Part shown: positions 36,101-44,316 of the stretch, in pieces | Numbering within the stretch: the first letter of the stretch is position 1 | Layout of the letters: each line of letters begins with the position of its first letter | Source of the DNA: SHVO01 sp050246995 | GTDB lineage: Bacteria > Pseudomonadota > Alphaproteobacteria > Rhodospirillales > Rhodospirillaceae | Direction: 5' to 3' | Assembly: GCA_050246995.1 (NCBI GenBank) | Contig: JBFWVA010000001.1 | Span: 248,001 to 312,000, forward strand | DNA: 64,000 nucleotides | Notes under the pieces: generated by a model | Database searches by the model: none | Told to the model about the DNA's origin: nothing | What the model saw: the letters and a program-made list of their open reading frames with translations, nothing else | Program-made: the position numbers and the translations under genes

Positions 36101-37703
36101 CAAGGTGACCGTCGAGATCGCGACCCTGCGCCATGCGACGCCGGGCGTGATGCTGATCTCGCCGCCGCCGCACCACGACATCTATTCCATCGAAGATCTG
36201 GCGCAGCTCATCTACGACCTGAAGCAGATCAATCCGAAGGCACGCGTATGCGTGAAGCTGGTGGCGCGCAGCGGCATCGGCACCATTGCCGCGGGTGTCG
36301 CAAAGGCCAACGCAGACGTGATCCTCATCTCCGGTCATTCCGGCGGTACGGGCGCGAGCCCGCAGACTTCGATCAAGTTCGCCGGCTTGCCGTGGGAAAT
36401 GGGCTTGACCGAAGTGCACCAGGTGCTGACCCTCAACCGCCTGCGCCACCGTGTCGTGCTGCGTACCGACGGCGGAATCAAGACCGGCCGCGACGTGGTG
36501 ATCGCCGCCATGATGGGCGCCGAAGAGTTCGGCGTCGGCACGGCCTCGCTGATCGCCATGGGCTGCATCATGGTCCGCCAGTGCCACTCCAACACCTGCC
36601 CTGTCGGCGTGTGCACGCAGAACCCGGAACTGCGCAAGAAGTTCACCGGCACGCCGGAAAAGGTCGTCAACCTGTTCAGCTTCCTGGCTGAAGAAGTGCG
36701 CGACATCCTCGCGAGCCTCGGCGTGAAGAGCCTGAACGAGATCATCGGGCGCACGGACTTGTTGCACCAGGTCAGCCGCGGCGCGGCGCACCTGGACGAC
36801 CTCGACCTGAACCCGCTGCTCGTGCAGCCGGATTCCGGGGGTCTGCCGACGCGCAACATGACCAAGGGCCGCAACGAAGTCCCGGGCACCCTCGACGAGC
36901 AGATCATCGCGGACGCGAAGCCGTTGCTCGAAGACGGCGAGAAAATGCAGCTGACCTACAACGTGCGCAACGTTCAGCGCGCGGTGGGCACCAAGATCAG
37001 CCACATGATCGTGACCAAGTACGGCATGACGGGCCTTCAGTCGGGCCATCTGACCGTGCGCCTGCGCGGTTCATGCGGTCAGTCGCTGGGCGCCTTCGGC
37101 GTGCAGGGCTTGAAGCTTGAAGTGTGGGGTGATTCGAACGACTACGTCGGCAAGGGTCTTTCGGGCGCAACCATCGTGCTGCGTCCGACCACAGCGGCGA
37201 CCTTCCGCTGGGCCGACAACACGATCATCGGCAACACGTGCCTTTACGGCGCAACATCGGGCAGATTATTCGCGGCCGGCCAGGCGGGCGAACGCTTCGG
37301 GGTGCGTAACTCCGGCGCGACGACCGTCATCGAAGGCTGCGGCTCCAACGCTTGCGAATATATGACGGGTGGCGTGGCGGTGATCCTCGGCAAGGTGGGC
37401 GCCAACTTCGGCGCCGGCATGACCGGCGGAATGGCCTTCGTGTACGACCGCGAAAAGCTGTTCGAGCACCGCGTCAACACCGACAACATCATCTACCAGC
37501 GCATCGAAGTCGGCCACTACGAGACGATGCTGCGCAATCTGGTGAAGGAACACCACAAGGAAACCAATTCGCCGTGGGCCGAAGAGCTCCTGGTGAACTG
37601 GGACCGCGAGGTGCGCAACTTCTGGCAGATCGTCCCGAAGGAAATGCTGACGCGCCTTGAAGTGCCGGTGACCCACGATGTCGCCGCGAAGCTGAAGGCG
37701 TAA
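33135..37703 (+). CDS. gltB: Glutamate synthase (NADPH) large subunit
   Basis: This 1522-residue subunit starts with a propeptide of about 42 residues; the mature N-terminal nucleophile is Cys43 in KDSCGVGMVASIDG. Then follow the class II glutaminase domain (FAIYHQRYSTNTFPTWHLAQPFR, HNGEINTL), the FMN and 3Fe-4S synthase domain (SGHSGGTGASPQTSIKFAG; CIMVRQCHSNTCPVGVCTQNPELR) and the C-terminal beta-helix (GxxGxG-rich, GVRNSGATTVIEGCGSNACEYMTGG). The length is standard. A strong terminator follows. Confidence 0.98.
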   Translation: MNDITHIDPYQENGEEFVRNYQANVAKLTAAHAYNPEDEKDSCGVGMVASIDGKPRREVVESAIECLKVLFHRGAVDADGKTGDGAGIHLEIPQAFFREHVSRTGHVMPENETLCVGMVFLPKSDLGAQEVCRTIVESEMLNAGYYIYGWRQVPVDISIIGEKANATRPEIEQIMIANRRGLTGDDLERSLYLVRRRIEKRVMEDHINSFYICSLSSRSIIYKGMFLAEQLTAFYPDLVDARFVSSFAIYHQRYSTNTFPTWHLAQPFRMLAHNGEINTLLGNVNWMKAHECRLHHPSFGPQIEDLKPIIQPGGSDSATLDNVFELLCRAGRSAPMTRCLLVPESISQNAVMPESHRDLFGYCNAVMEPWDGPGAMCATDGRWVLGYMDRNGLRPMRYTITKDGLLIVGSETGMVRVNNADVVEKGRVGPGQMIGIDLKEGRLYHDKELKDSLAGKQPWGQWIKNTTHLDSIIKSPKAAKSTLTREELLRRQFAYGQTLEDLELILHPMALDGKEAIGSMGDDSPLAVLSDNYRGLHHFFRQNFSQVTNPPIDSLRETRVMTLNTRLGNLGNILDEAPDQCDLLQLSSPMLTTAQFQAMRKYMDDTAGDIDCTFDADGGENAMRTALQRIQTEAEEAVRAGKRHVILSDENVSEKRVALPMILAAASVHTHLIRQKLRTFTSVNVRSGEALDVHYFAVLIGVGSTTVNAYLAEEAVADRHRRGLFGDHSLEDVLKRYQKAIGDGLLKIMSKMGISVISSYRGGYNFESIGLSRSLVAEFFPGMSSRISGLGLAGIQKKVLEQHQRAFRTNVVSLPVGGFYRYRARSGEGHGHDGRLIHILQQAVEKDAYVTYQKYAEGVRKLPPLHLRDLLDFRPVTKPIGAEFVESTTEIRKRFVTPGMSLGALGPEAHGTLNIAMNRIGAKSDSGEGGEVRSRYKPAPNGDNANSAIKQIASGRFGVTAEYLNQCREIEIKVAQGAKPGEGGQLPGFKVTVEIATLRHATPGVMLISPPPHHDIYSIEDLAQLIYDLKQINPKARVCVKLVARSGIGTIAAGVAKANADVILISGHSGGTGASPQTSIKFAGLPWEMGLTEVHQVLTLNRLRHRVVLRTDGGIKTGRDVVIAAMMGAEEFGVGTASLIAMGCIMVRQCHSNTCPVGVCTQNPELRKKFTGTPEKVVNLFSFLAEEVRDILASLGVKSLNEIIGRTDLLHQVSRGAAHLDDLDLNPLLVQPDSGGLPTRNMTKGRNEVPGTLDEQIIADAKPLLEDGEKMQLTYNVRNVQRAVGTKISHMIVTKYGMTGLQSGHLTVRLRGSCGQSLGAFGVQGLKLEVWGDSNDYVGKGLSGATIVLRPTTAATFRWADNTIIGNTCLYGATSGRLFAAGQAGERFGVRNSGATTVIEGCGSNACEYMTGGVAVILGKVGANFGAGMTGGMAFVYDREKLFEHRVNTDNIIYQRIEVGHYETMLRNLVKEHHKETNSPWAEELLVNWDREVRNFWQIVPKEMLTRLEVPVTHDVAAKLKA

Positions 37704-37723
37704 AGTCCGCTTCCGACAAAGAC

Positions 37724-37758
37724 AAAGGGCGCAAGCTTCGCAGCTTGCGCCCTTTTTG
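37724..37758. terminator. Strong bidirectional terminator between gltB and pepA
   Basis: AAAGGGCGCAAGC (37724-37736) and GCTTGCGCCCTTT (37743-37755) form a 13-pair stem with a six-base loop and TTGTTT after it on the forward strand. The reverse strand has A-rich complement turned T-rich (CTTTGTC). It ends both convergent transcripts. Confidence 0.9.
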
Positions 37759-37772
37759 TTTGATCAACCGGC

Positions 37773-39197
37773 TTAATGCGCCTGCGGCTCGGCGAACTTC
37801 GCCGCGATCGCCGCGAACATCGCGCGCTGGCCGAGCGCTTCGCCGCCGGCGGGACGGCCGGGACGATCGCCGGGATTCCACGCATAGGTGTCGACATGCA
37901 CCCACAGCGGCGCGGGTCCGTCCTTCGGCGTAACGAACTCTTTCAGGAACAGCGCGGCGGTGATGGCGCCCGCGAAGGGTGAATCGCCGGCGTTGTTCAT
38001 GTCGGCGATCTTGCTGTCGATCATCTTGCGATAGGGTTTCCACAACGGCAGACGCCACCACGGATCGAAGGCCGTGCGCGACGCCTGCGCCAGCGCGGCG
38101 GCGAGGTCTTCATCGTCGGTGAACAGCGCGGGAAGCTCGGGCCCCAGGGCCGTGCGCGCCGCGCCGGTGAGGGTCGCGAAATCGACCAGCAACGCGGGTT
38201 TCTCGCCGATCGCTTCGGTGAGGGCGTCACCGAGCACGAGGCGGCCTTCGGCGTCGGTGTTGCCGATTTCGACCGTCGTGCCTTTGCGCGTGGCGAGCAC
38301 ATCGCCGGGACGGAAGGCGTTGCCCGCGACGGCATTTTCAACCGCCGGAATCAGAACGCGCAGGCGCACAGGGAGCTTCGCCGCCATGATCATATGCGCG
38401 AGGCCAAGCACGGTGGCGGCGCCGCCCATATCCTTCTTCATGAGCGCCATGGCGCTGGCGGGTTTCAGATCAAGTCCGCCGGTGTCGAAGCACACACCTT
38501 TGCCCACCAGCGTGACCTTCGGGGCCGAGGCGCGGCCCCATTTGATGTCGAGCAAGCGCGGCGCGCTGGAACTGGCGCGGCCGACCGCATGAATCATCGG
38601 ATAATTCGCGCGCAAGAGCTCATCGCCCGTGGTGACGGTGAACGAGGCGTCATGCGCGGTCGCGAGATCGCGAGCGGCTTTCTCAAGATGATCCGGCAAC
38701 ATGTCGGCCGCCGGGGTGTTCACGAGATCGCGCGTGAGGCTGGCCGCTTCGGCCGCGAAGGTGACGTAAGCGCGATTACAGCCTTCAGGCCACACCAGCT
38801 TCGCGCGTTCGGAGATGGGTTCGGACTTGTAGCGCGCGAAGGCGTAGCCGCCGAGCGCCCAGGCTAGCGCGGCCCAGGTCGCGAAATCGGCCGGCGCGGC
38901 GCCGACGGTTTCAGCGAGCGCATATGTGCCCTTGGGAAGCGACTTCGCGAGACCGCCGGTGGCCCAGGGATCATCGCCGCGTCCGAGACCCAGCACGACC
39001 AGCGCGACTCGCCCGCTTTCATCCGGCACGACGGCGACGGACCCGGCATCCGGTTTGAAGTCGGTGGACGACAACCACGCGCGGACGCGCTCCGGCTGCT
39101 CGGCCCTCCAGGCCTCGAAACGATCGGCGGCGACGGCGGTGAGAGGGGTGGCCGGCACGCCGGCCTCGACAAGTAGAGAGAGGATGAATGTTTTCAT
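37773..39197 (-). CDS. Leucyl aminopeptidase family protein (M17)
   Basis: This 474-residue metallopeptidase has the M17 core: LVGKGVCFDTGGLDLKPASAMALMKKDMGGAA (first metal ligands and catalytic lysine), then NTDAEGRLVLGDAL (signature, with D and E ligands). The N-terminal domain is shorter and less conserved than in PepA proper. It removes N-terminal residues in the cytoplasm using two Zn or Mn ions. The protein ends WVHVDTYAWNPGDRPGRPAGGEALGQRAMFA, as in many alphaproteobacterial paralogues, so it may be the PepB-like form and not the PepA/XerA one. Confidence 0.92.
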   Translation of the reverse strand: MKTFILSLLVEAGVPATPLTAVAADRFEAWRAEQPERVRAWLSSTDFKPDAGSVAVVPDESGRVALVVLGLGRGDDPWATGGLAKSLPKGTYALAETVGAAPADFATWAALAWALGGYAFARYKSEPISERAKLVWPEGCNRAYVTFAAEAASLTRDLVNTPAADMLPDHLEKAARDLATAHDASFTVTTGDELLRANYPMIHAVGRASSSAPRLLDIKWGRASAPKVTLVGKGVCFDTGGLDLKPASAMALMKKDMGGAATVLGLAHMIMAAKLPVRLRVLIPAVENAVAGNAFRPGDVLATRKGTTVEIGNTDAEGRLVLGDALTEAIGEKPALLVDFATLTGAARTALGPELPALFTDDEDLAAALAQASRTAFDPWWRLPLWKPYRKMIDSKIADMNNAGDSPFAGAITAALFLKEFVTPKDGPAPLWVHVDTYAWNPGDRPGRPAGGEALGQRAMFAAIAAKFAEPQAH

Positions 39198-39244
39198 GGC
39201 CGCGAGGCTAGCGAGATCAGCCCGCGATCACAAGACGCGCAGAA

Positions 39245-40369
39245 TCAGGAGTGTTTATTCAATAAGGGCAATTGCAGGAGCGCTTTACGCGCGGGCGCGG
39301 CCGGTTTGTCCGGCGTGGCGGGCGGTGGATTGGCTTGGACGGCGCTGGGTTCCATGAGGCCGTTCTCGACGTAGTACTTGTCGGCGCCGCGCTGGACCGG
39401 CACGCCGATGTCGCGCGCCGCGAGCGCGCGGTCCATGAAACGGCCGCGGGGATGACCTTTCTGGAACAAGGGCGCATTGCGCTCATGCCAGATCGCACGA
39501 ACGATGCCGTAGGCGAGATCGGCGCTCATGGTGTCGCGGCCCACGAGGACCGAGCCGACATCGAGGGTCGGAATCGCCGGATGATCGCCGTAGGTTTTCG
39601 CCGGGATCACGCCCTGACTGTAGTAGGGGAAAATCTTCGGCAGTTTTTCCGCGATCGGACCGTCAATAGGTACGAAAGAAATCGGCGTGCGGCTGGCGAG
39701 GTCTTCCAGCGCGAGCACGGGCGCGCCGCTGACCATGAACATGGCGTCGACCTCGCCCTTCTCCAGCGCGCCGGTGATGGCGGCGAAGTCGTAGGTGCGC
39801 ATTTGGACGCTGTCCCATTTCACGCCGTAGGCGGAGAGGATCAGCTTGGCGGTGCCGGCGGTGGCCGAGGCTTCGCCGCCGATGGCGACCTTTTTGCCCT
39901 TGAGATCGGTGACCGCCTTGATGGGCGAGCCCTTTTTCACGACAAGGTGCACGTTGGAGGGATACAGGCGCGCGATCATGCGCAAGTTGCGCATCGGTTC
40001 TTGCCCCTGATAGGCCGACGTGCCGCGATAGGCCCAGGACAAGGTATCGGCCTGGGACAGCGCGAGTTCGAGATCACCGCGGCTGACGGCGCGCAGGTTC
40101 TCGGCCGGATCGATGGTGGTTTGCGCCACCGCGATCAAACCCGGAACGCCGCAGCTGCCGCCGCGATCGCATTCCCGCGAGCCTGGGGGATTGGAAATAG
40201 CGTTGGCGACAAGGCCGCCGAACGGGAAGTCCGTGGCGCCGGTAGGCCCCGCGCCGATGCGCATGACCTTCATGTCCTGGGCGTAGAGGGCCGCGGACAT
40301 TGCACCGATGCCCAAAGCCGCGAGGCTGAGCACCAATAGGTGACGTTTTACGGCTTTGAACAGACTCAC
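39245..40369 (-). CDS. TAXI-family TRAP transporter solute-binding protein
   Basis: This 374-residue protein has a signal peptide (HLLVLSLAALGIGAMSAALYAQ) and the TAXI fold: MRIGAGPTGATDFPFGGLVANAIS, GLIAVAQTTIDPAENLRAVSRGDLELALSQADTL, and LKGKKVAIGGEASATAGTA. It binds an organic acid in the periplasm for a DctQM-type permease. No TRAP permease gene lies nearby, so it is orphan here. An insert with two cysteines (SRECDRGGSCGVPG) follows the first strand. The start is GTG at 40369; no good Shine-Dalgarno sequence is seen. The C-terminal tail is A/P-rich. Confidence 0.9.
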   Translation of the reverse strand: MSLFKAVKRHLLVLSLAALGIGAMSAALYAQDMKVMRIGAGPTGATDFPFGGLVANAISNPPGSRECDRGGSCGVPGLIAVAQTTIDPAENLRAVSRGDLELALSQADTLSWAYRGTSAYQGQEPMRNLRMIARLYPSNVHLVVKKGSPIKAVTDLKGKKVAIGGEASATAGTAKLILSAYGVKWDSVQMRTYDFAAITGALEKGEVDAMFMVSGAPVLALEDLASRTPISFVPIDGPIAEKLPKIFPYYSQGVIPAKTYGDHPAIPTLDVGSVLVGRDTMSADLAYGIVRAIWHERNAPLFQKGHPRGRFMDRALAARDIGVPVQRGADKYYVENGLMEPSAVQANPPPATPDKPAAPARKALLQLPLLNKHS

Positions 40370-40578
40370 GGCGCAACCTGACTCTTATCGTCGGCGCGGA
40401 GTCCCAGTTCGCGGAAGTCCCCCGCGCGAATTTCCCTCGATAACACATCCAACGCTTGGGCGGCACGTTTCGTTGTCGAAAGGTGCAGAAATTTTCCGTG
40501 ACGTGGCGTATGACCCACAAAGGTCCCATATTCGGCGTGCGCGAAGCACGCGCCGCCGCCGTTACTTTGAGGTCGCCC

Positions 40579-41343
40579 ATGCTCGATATTCGCCAGATTC
40601 CAGTGCTTTCGGACAATTTCGTGTACCTGGTGCGCGAGCTCGCGAGCGGCGCAGTGGCGGTGGTGGACCCCGCGGTGTCCGAGCCGATCCTCGAAGAAGC
40701 GAAGCGGCTGGGCTGGAAGATCACCCATATCCTCAACACCCACCATCATCCCGACCATGTGGGCGGAAATATGGAGATCAAGGAGGCCACCGGCTGCGTG
40801 ATCGTCGGTCCGGGGCACGATCCCGACCGGATTCCCGGCATGGATGTTCAGCTGAAAGACGGCGCGACCTATGACCTTGGGAAGGAAACGGCCCAGGTCT
40901 TCTTCGTGCCCGGGCACACCCGCGGGCATATCGCCTACTGGTTCAAGGACAGTGACGCGCTGTTCTGCGGGGATACGATGTTCTCGATCGGATGTGGGCG
41001 TCTGTTCGAGGGCACACCGCAAGAGATGTGGACGAGCCTTAAGCGCCTGCGCGCGCTACCGCCCGCAACGCGGATTTTCTGCGCCCACGAATATACCGAG
41101 AGCAATATCCGGTTCGCGGTGACGGTCGATCCGGAGAACGCGGCCTTGAGAAAACGCGAACATGACGTGAAGGCCCTGCGCGCGGCGGGAAAACCCTCGG
41201 TGCCGTCGCTGCTCGGGGAAGAACAGGCGGCCAATCCGTTCCTGCGCGCCGATGCGCCCGAGCTCGCGGCGGCGATTGGAATGGCGGGACGCGATCCGGT
41301 GGATGTGTTCGCCGAAGTGCGCCGCCGCAAGGACGTGTTTTAG
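40579..41343 (+). CDS. gloB: Hydroxyacylglutathione hydrolase (glyoxalase II)
   Basis: This 254-residue metallo-beta-lactamase-fold enzyme has the binuclear metal motif THHHPDHVGG, further ligands in PGHTRGHIAYW and FCGDTMFSIGCGRLFEG, and FCAHEYTESNIRFA. It hydrolyses S-lactoylglutathione to lactate and glutathione, the second step of methylglyoxal detoxification. The C-terminal substrate-binding part (RKREHDVKALRAAGKPSVPSLLGEE) is intact. ATG 40579 with TGAGG upstream starts the conserved MLDIRQIPVLSDNF; the frame is open to 40456 without conserved sequence. Confidence 0.95.
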   Translation: MLDIRQIPVLSDNFVYLVRELASGAVAVVDPAVSEPILEEAKRLGWKITHILNTHHHPDHVGGNMEIKEATGCVIVGPGHDPDRIPGMDVQLKDGATYDLGKETAQVFFVPGHTRGHIAYWFKDSDALFCGDTMFSIGCGRLFEGTPQEMWTSLKRLRALPPATRIFCAHEYTESNIRFAVTVDPENAALRKREHDVKALRAAGKPSVPSLLGEEQAANPFLRADAPELAAAIGMAGRDPVDVFAEVRRRKDVF

Positions 41344-41352
41344 TGCGCGCTG

Positions 41353-41997
41353 TTATTTCGCGTCCGGGTCAATCCGCAGTGTAGGGAGCGTGATGTTCCA
41401 GCGGATGGAGGCGAGCCTTAAGGTGAGGATCACGGCCGAACTGACGCTGCCGGCCATGCTCGGCTGGAAATCGAGCTGGCGCAGAACCACGTAGGCGATC
41501 AGGCCCGCGATACACGCCGTGACGTAGAGTTCCGATTTGCGGAAGATCAGCGGTATTTCCGCGGTGAGAACATCGCGGAGCAACCCGCCGGCGCATCCCG
41601 TGATCGCGCCCATCAAGATAATGATGAGTTCCGATTGGCCGCGCTCCTCGGCGATGCGCGCGCCGGCGATGGCGAAGAGCGCCAATCCGACAGCATCGGC
41701 GAGTTGAAGGGCCCGGTCGGGCGGGGTGAAGAACTTCACCCAGGCCCAGGTCGCCGCCGCCGCGCCCAGGCATACAAGGATGTGAGTGGAATCCACCATC
41801 CAGAAGACGGGCCGATCGAGCAGCACATCCCGGATCGTGCCGCCGCCGGTGGCGGTGACCATGGCGAGCACCGCGACGCCAATGGGGTCGAGGTGACGCC
41901 GGCCCGCCGCGAGCGCGCCGCTGCACGCGAACACGCCCACGCCGAGCAGGGTGAAGAGATAGAGAAGTTGCGTCGTATCGTGGAGCGGCGCTGACAT
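41353..41997 (-). CDS. TRIC-type channel family protein (UPF0126)
   Basis: This 214-residue membrane protein has seven hydrophobic segments in two repeats of three, each containing a conserved glycine-rich turn: ATGGGTIRDVLLDRPVFW and TGCAGGLLRDVLTAEIPLIF. Prokaryotic homologues form trimeric cation channels; E. coli YicG and YadS are glycine-related transport candidates, so the substrate is unsure. It is convergent with gloB, nine bases apart. Confidence 0.93.
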   Translation of the reverse strand: MSAPLHDTTQLLYLFTLLGVGVFACSGALAAGRRHLDPIGVAVLAMVTATGGGTIRDVLLDRPVFWMVDSTHILVCLGAAAATWAWVKFFTPPDRALQLADAVGLALFAIAGARIAEERGQSELIIILMGAITGCAGGLLRDVLTAEIPLIFRKSELYVTACIAGLIAYVVLRQLDFQPSMAGSVSSAVILTLRLASIRWNITLPTLRIDPDAK

Positions 41998-42032
41998 GTC
42001 CTAAACGGCCGGCGCTAAAACCAAGCGGACGC

Positions 42033-42758
42033 CTAGTACATGTGCTGGCCGCCGTTGACCGAGATGGTCGAGCCGGTGATGAAGTCCGCATCGTCGGCGA
42101 TCAGGAACATGACCGATCGGGCGATGTCTTCGGCGCGGCCGAGACGGCCGACTGGGATACGCGCGATGATCTTTTCCAGAACGGCCGGCGGCACCGCGCG
42201 CACCATGTCCGTATCCACATAGCCCGGCGCGATGGCGTTGACGGTGATGCCCTTGCCGGCGCCTTCCTGCGCTAAGGCTTTCGTAAAGCCGTGAATGCCC
42301 GACTTGGCGGCGGCGTAATTCACTTGGCCGTACTGGCCGGCCTGACCGTTGATCGAGCCGACGTTGACGATACGGCCAAAGGAACGTTCACGCATGCTGT
42401 CGATCACGAGGCGGCACATGTTGAAGCAGGATCCGAGGTTGGTATCGATGACCGATTCCCACTGCTTCGGGTCCATCTTGTGCAGCGTGCCGTCGCGCGT
42501 AATGCCGGCATTGTTGATGACGATGTCGATGGGGCCGAGATCCGCGACGATCTTTGCCACCCCTTCCTTACATGCGTCGAAATTGCTGACATCGAACTTG
42601 TAGGTCGGGATGCCGGTTTCGGTCGTGAAAGCTTTCGCGGCGCCGTCATCGCCGCCGTAGTTGGCGGCCACACGGTAGCCCGCTTTCGACAGAGCAACAG
42701 AGATCGCTTTACCAATGCCCCGGGTTCCCCCGGTCACCACAGCCACGCGCGCAGTCAT
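42033..42758 (-). CDS. phbB: Acetoacetyl-CoA reductase
   Basis: This 241-residue classical SDR has the motif VAVVTGGTRGIGKAIS, NNAGITRDG, the catalytic serine in VNVGSINGQAGQYGQ, YAAAK, and the C-terminus ITGSTISVNGGQHMY characteristic of PhbB. It reduces acetoacetyl-CoA to (R)-3-hydroxybutyryl-CoA with NADPH for PHB synthesis. The ATG at 42758 begins the Rossmann strand; the long frame upstream is not conserved. A promoter and a dyad lie within 90 bases upstream. The thiolase gene phbA is not in this window. Confidence 0.95.
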   Translation of the reverse strand: MTARVAVVTGGTRGIGKAISVALSKAGYRVAANYGGDDGAAKAFTTETGIPTYKFDVSNFDACKEGVAKIVADLGPIDIVINNAGITRDGTLHKMDPKQWESVIDTNLGSCFNMCRLVIDSMRERSFGRIVNVGSINGQAGQYGQVNYAAAKSGIHGFTKALAQEGAGKGITVNAIAPGYVDTDMVRAVPPAVLEKIIARIPVGRLGRAEDIARSVMFLIADDADFITGSTISVNGGQHMY

Positions 42759-42788
42759 GAATGAAATCCCCGTGTTGTTTCTCAGTTG

Positions 42789-42818
42789 ATAATAGGGGAG
42801 CAAACGCGGCGCCGCCAA
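42789..42818 (-). promoter_or_regulatory. Promoter for phbB
   Basis: On the reverse strand TTGGCG (42818-42813) and TATTAT (42794-42789) are 18 bases apart, with the start codon about 30 bases after the -10. Confidence 0.5.
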
Positions 42819-42826
42819 GGTAATGC

Positions 42827-42847
42827 TTGTGATGCGGCGCAACACAA
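42827..42847. promoter_or_regulatory. 21-bp dyad between phbB and the MATE gene
   Basis: The site reads TTGTG-A-TGCG-G-CGCA-A-CACAA: arms match in all but one pair around a central base. It sits just upstream of the phbB -35 and contains TGC-N3-GCA (42833-42841), also present before phaR. PhaR proteins are reported to bind TGC/GCA dyads, so a PhaR operator is a reasonable guess. Confidence 0.5.
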
Positions 42848-42875
42848 ATGCAAAGCCCCCCTCGCGCGCGGTCAA

Positions 42876-42904
42876 TTGACATCGATACGCGACACCCGTA
42901 TCCC
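42876..42904 (+). promoter_or_regulatory. Promoter for the MATE efflux gene
   Basis: A perfect TTGACA (42876-42881) is followed after 17 bases by TATCCC (42899-42904). The predicted transcript starts some 17 bases before the ATG at 42928. Confidence 0.6.
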
Positions 42905-42927
42905 CGCCTGCCCTGCAGGCGATCGCC

Positions 42928-44316
42928 ATGACCACCGCTTCTTCTCGGCTGACATTCGGACAAGAAACGTCCGCCACGCTGCGGTTGGCCACGCCGCTGG
43001 CCGCCGCCGCCGTCGCACAGATGGGCATGGGGCTGACCGACACGATCCTGCTTGGAAGCCTGGGCCGGGACGCGCTGGCCGCCGGGGGCCTGGGCGCGGG
43101 CCTTTTCTTCACCACGACCGCCATCATGCAAGCCGCCATGACCGGGGTGGGCGTGCTGGTCGCCCATGCGCGCGGCGCCGGGGCCCACGATCAGGTTTCG
43201 CCCATTTTCCGGGCTGGAACGCTGCTCGCCCTGTTCGCCTCCGTGCCGGTGATGGCGCTTCTGGCCTTCTTGGAACCCTTGCTGCTTTTGATCGGCGAAC
43301 CGGGCCAGCTGGCCCACGATGTCGGTCAGTATGAGCGGATTCTGCTGCTGGCCGTACCGGCGAGCCTGCTGCTTGGCACGCAACGCACGTACCTGGCGGC
43401 CATCGGTCGGCCGCACGTCGTCATGGCCGTGACTATCATCGCCGTGGCGCTGAACGGCCTACTCAACTATGGCCTGCTGCACGGCGCCTGGGGCTTGCCG
43501 AACATGGGTTATCTGGGCTCGGCGACCGCGAGCGCCATCGCGCTATGGGTGATGGCCGGAGCAACCGCGCTGGTCATCCGCTCGCAGTCTTCCATGCGCA
43601 CTTACCTGTTCATGGGGAAAGTCGATTGGACGATCCTGCGCGAGCTGTTCCACATGGGCTGGCCCATCGCCGCCACGGTCGCGGTCGAGTTGGCCTTGTT
43701 CGCCGCCAGCGGCCTGATGATGGGTGTTCTGGGCAATACGGCCCTTGCCGCCCATCAGGTCGCGATCAATATTGCCTCGACGACATTCATGGTACCGTTC
43801 GCCGTATCGCAGGCCGTGAACGTTCGGGTCGGCTTCCACCTTGGCGCGGGAGACCCACCGGCCGCGCAGCGCGCGGGTCTGGTCGCTTTCACACTCGGTA
43901 TCGGCTTCATGGTGATCGCCGCCATGATCTTTCTGGCCGTCCCGTATCAAATGGCGCTGCTGTTCAACCTGGATCCGATGAACCCGGGCGACGCGGAAGT
44001 GATCAAGCTGGTGATCAAACTGCTCGCCGTCGGCGCGGTGTTCCAGGTGTTCGACGGTGCACAGGTCATCGCGGCCGGCATCTTGCGCGGTTACAAGGAC
44101 ACGCGTGTGCCGATGGTCATGGCGGCCTTCAGCTATTGGGGGATTGGGTTCCCGGTGGCGTGGGCGCTGGCGTTCGCGATGAATGCGGGACCAAGCAGCG
44201 TGTGGTGGGGCCTCGCGATCGGCCTCATGGCCGCGACCGCATTTTTAGGCTTGCGCTTCTGGCGTCTCAGTCATCGCCGCATCGGTGATTTCAGCCAATC
44301 GATCAACGGTCCATAA
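42928..44316 (+). CDS. MATE-family efflux transporter (NorM-like)
   Basis: This 462-residue protein has twelve predicted membrane helices in two bundles, with NorM-like segments LATPLAAAAVAQMGMGLTDTILLGSLGRDALAAGGLG and LALFAASGLMMGVLGNTALAAHQVAINIAS. Such proteins expel cationic drugs or metabolites by sodium or proton antiport. The last 46 bases overlap the convergent phaC-like gene. Its substrate cannot be told. Confidence 0.93.
   Translation: MTTASSRLTFGQETSATLRLATPLAAAAVAQMGMGLTDTILLGSLGRDALAAGGLGAGLFFTTTAIMQAAMTGVGVLVAHARGAGAHDQVSPIFRAGTLLALFASVPVMALLAFLEPLLLLIGEPGQLAHDVGQYERILLLAVPASLLLGTQRTYLAAIGRPHVVMAVTIIAVALNGLLNYGLLHGAWGLPNMGYLGSATASAIALWVMAGATALVIRSQSSMRTYLFMGKVDWTILRELFHMGWPIAATVAVELALFAASGLMMGVLGNTALAAHQVAINIASTTFMVPFAVSQAVNVRVGFHLGAGDPPAAQRAGLVAFTLGIGFMVIAAMIFLAVPYQMALLFNLDPMNPGDAEVIKLVIKLLAVGAVFQVFDGAQVIAAGILRGYKDTRVPMVMAAFSYWGIGFPVAWALAFAMNAGPSSVWWGLAIGLMAATAFLGLRFWRLSHRRIGDFSQSINGP

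Noticed and set aside
33108..37049. Several long reverse frames within gltB
   Set aside because: All lie opposite conserved glutamate synthase sequence and have shadow composition.
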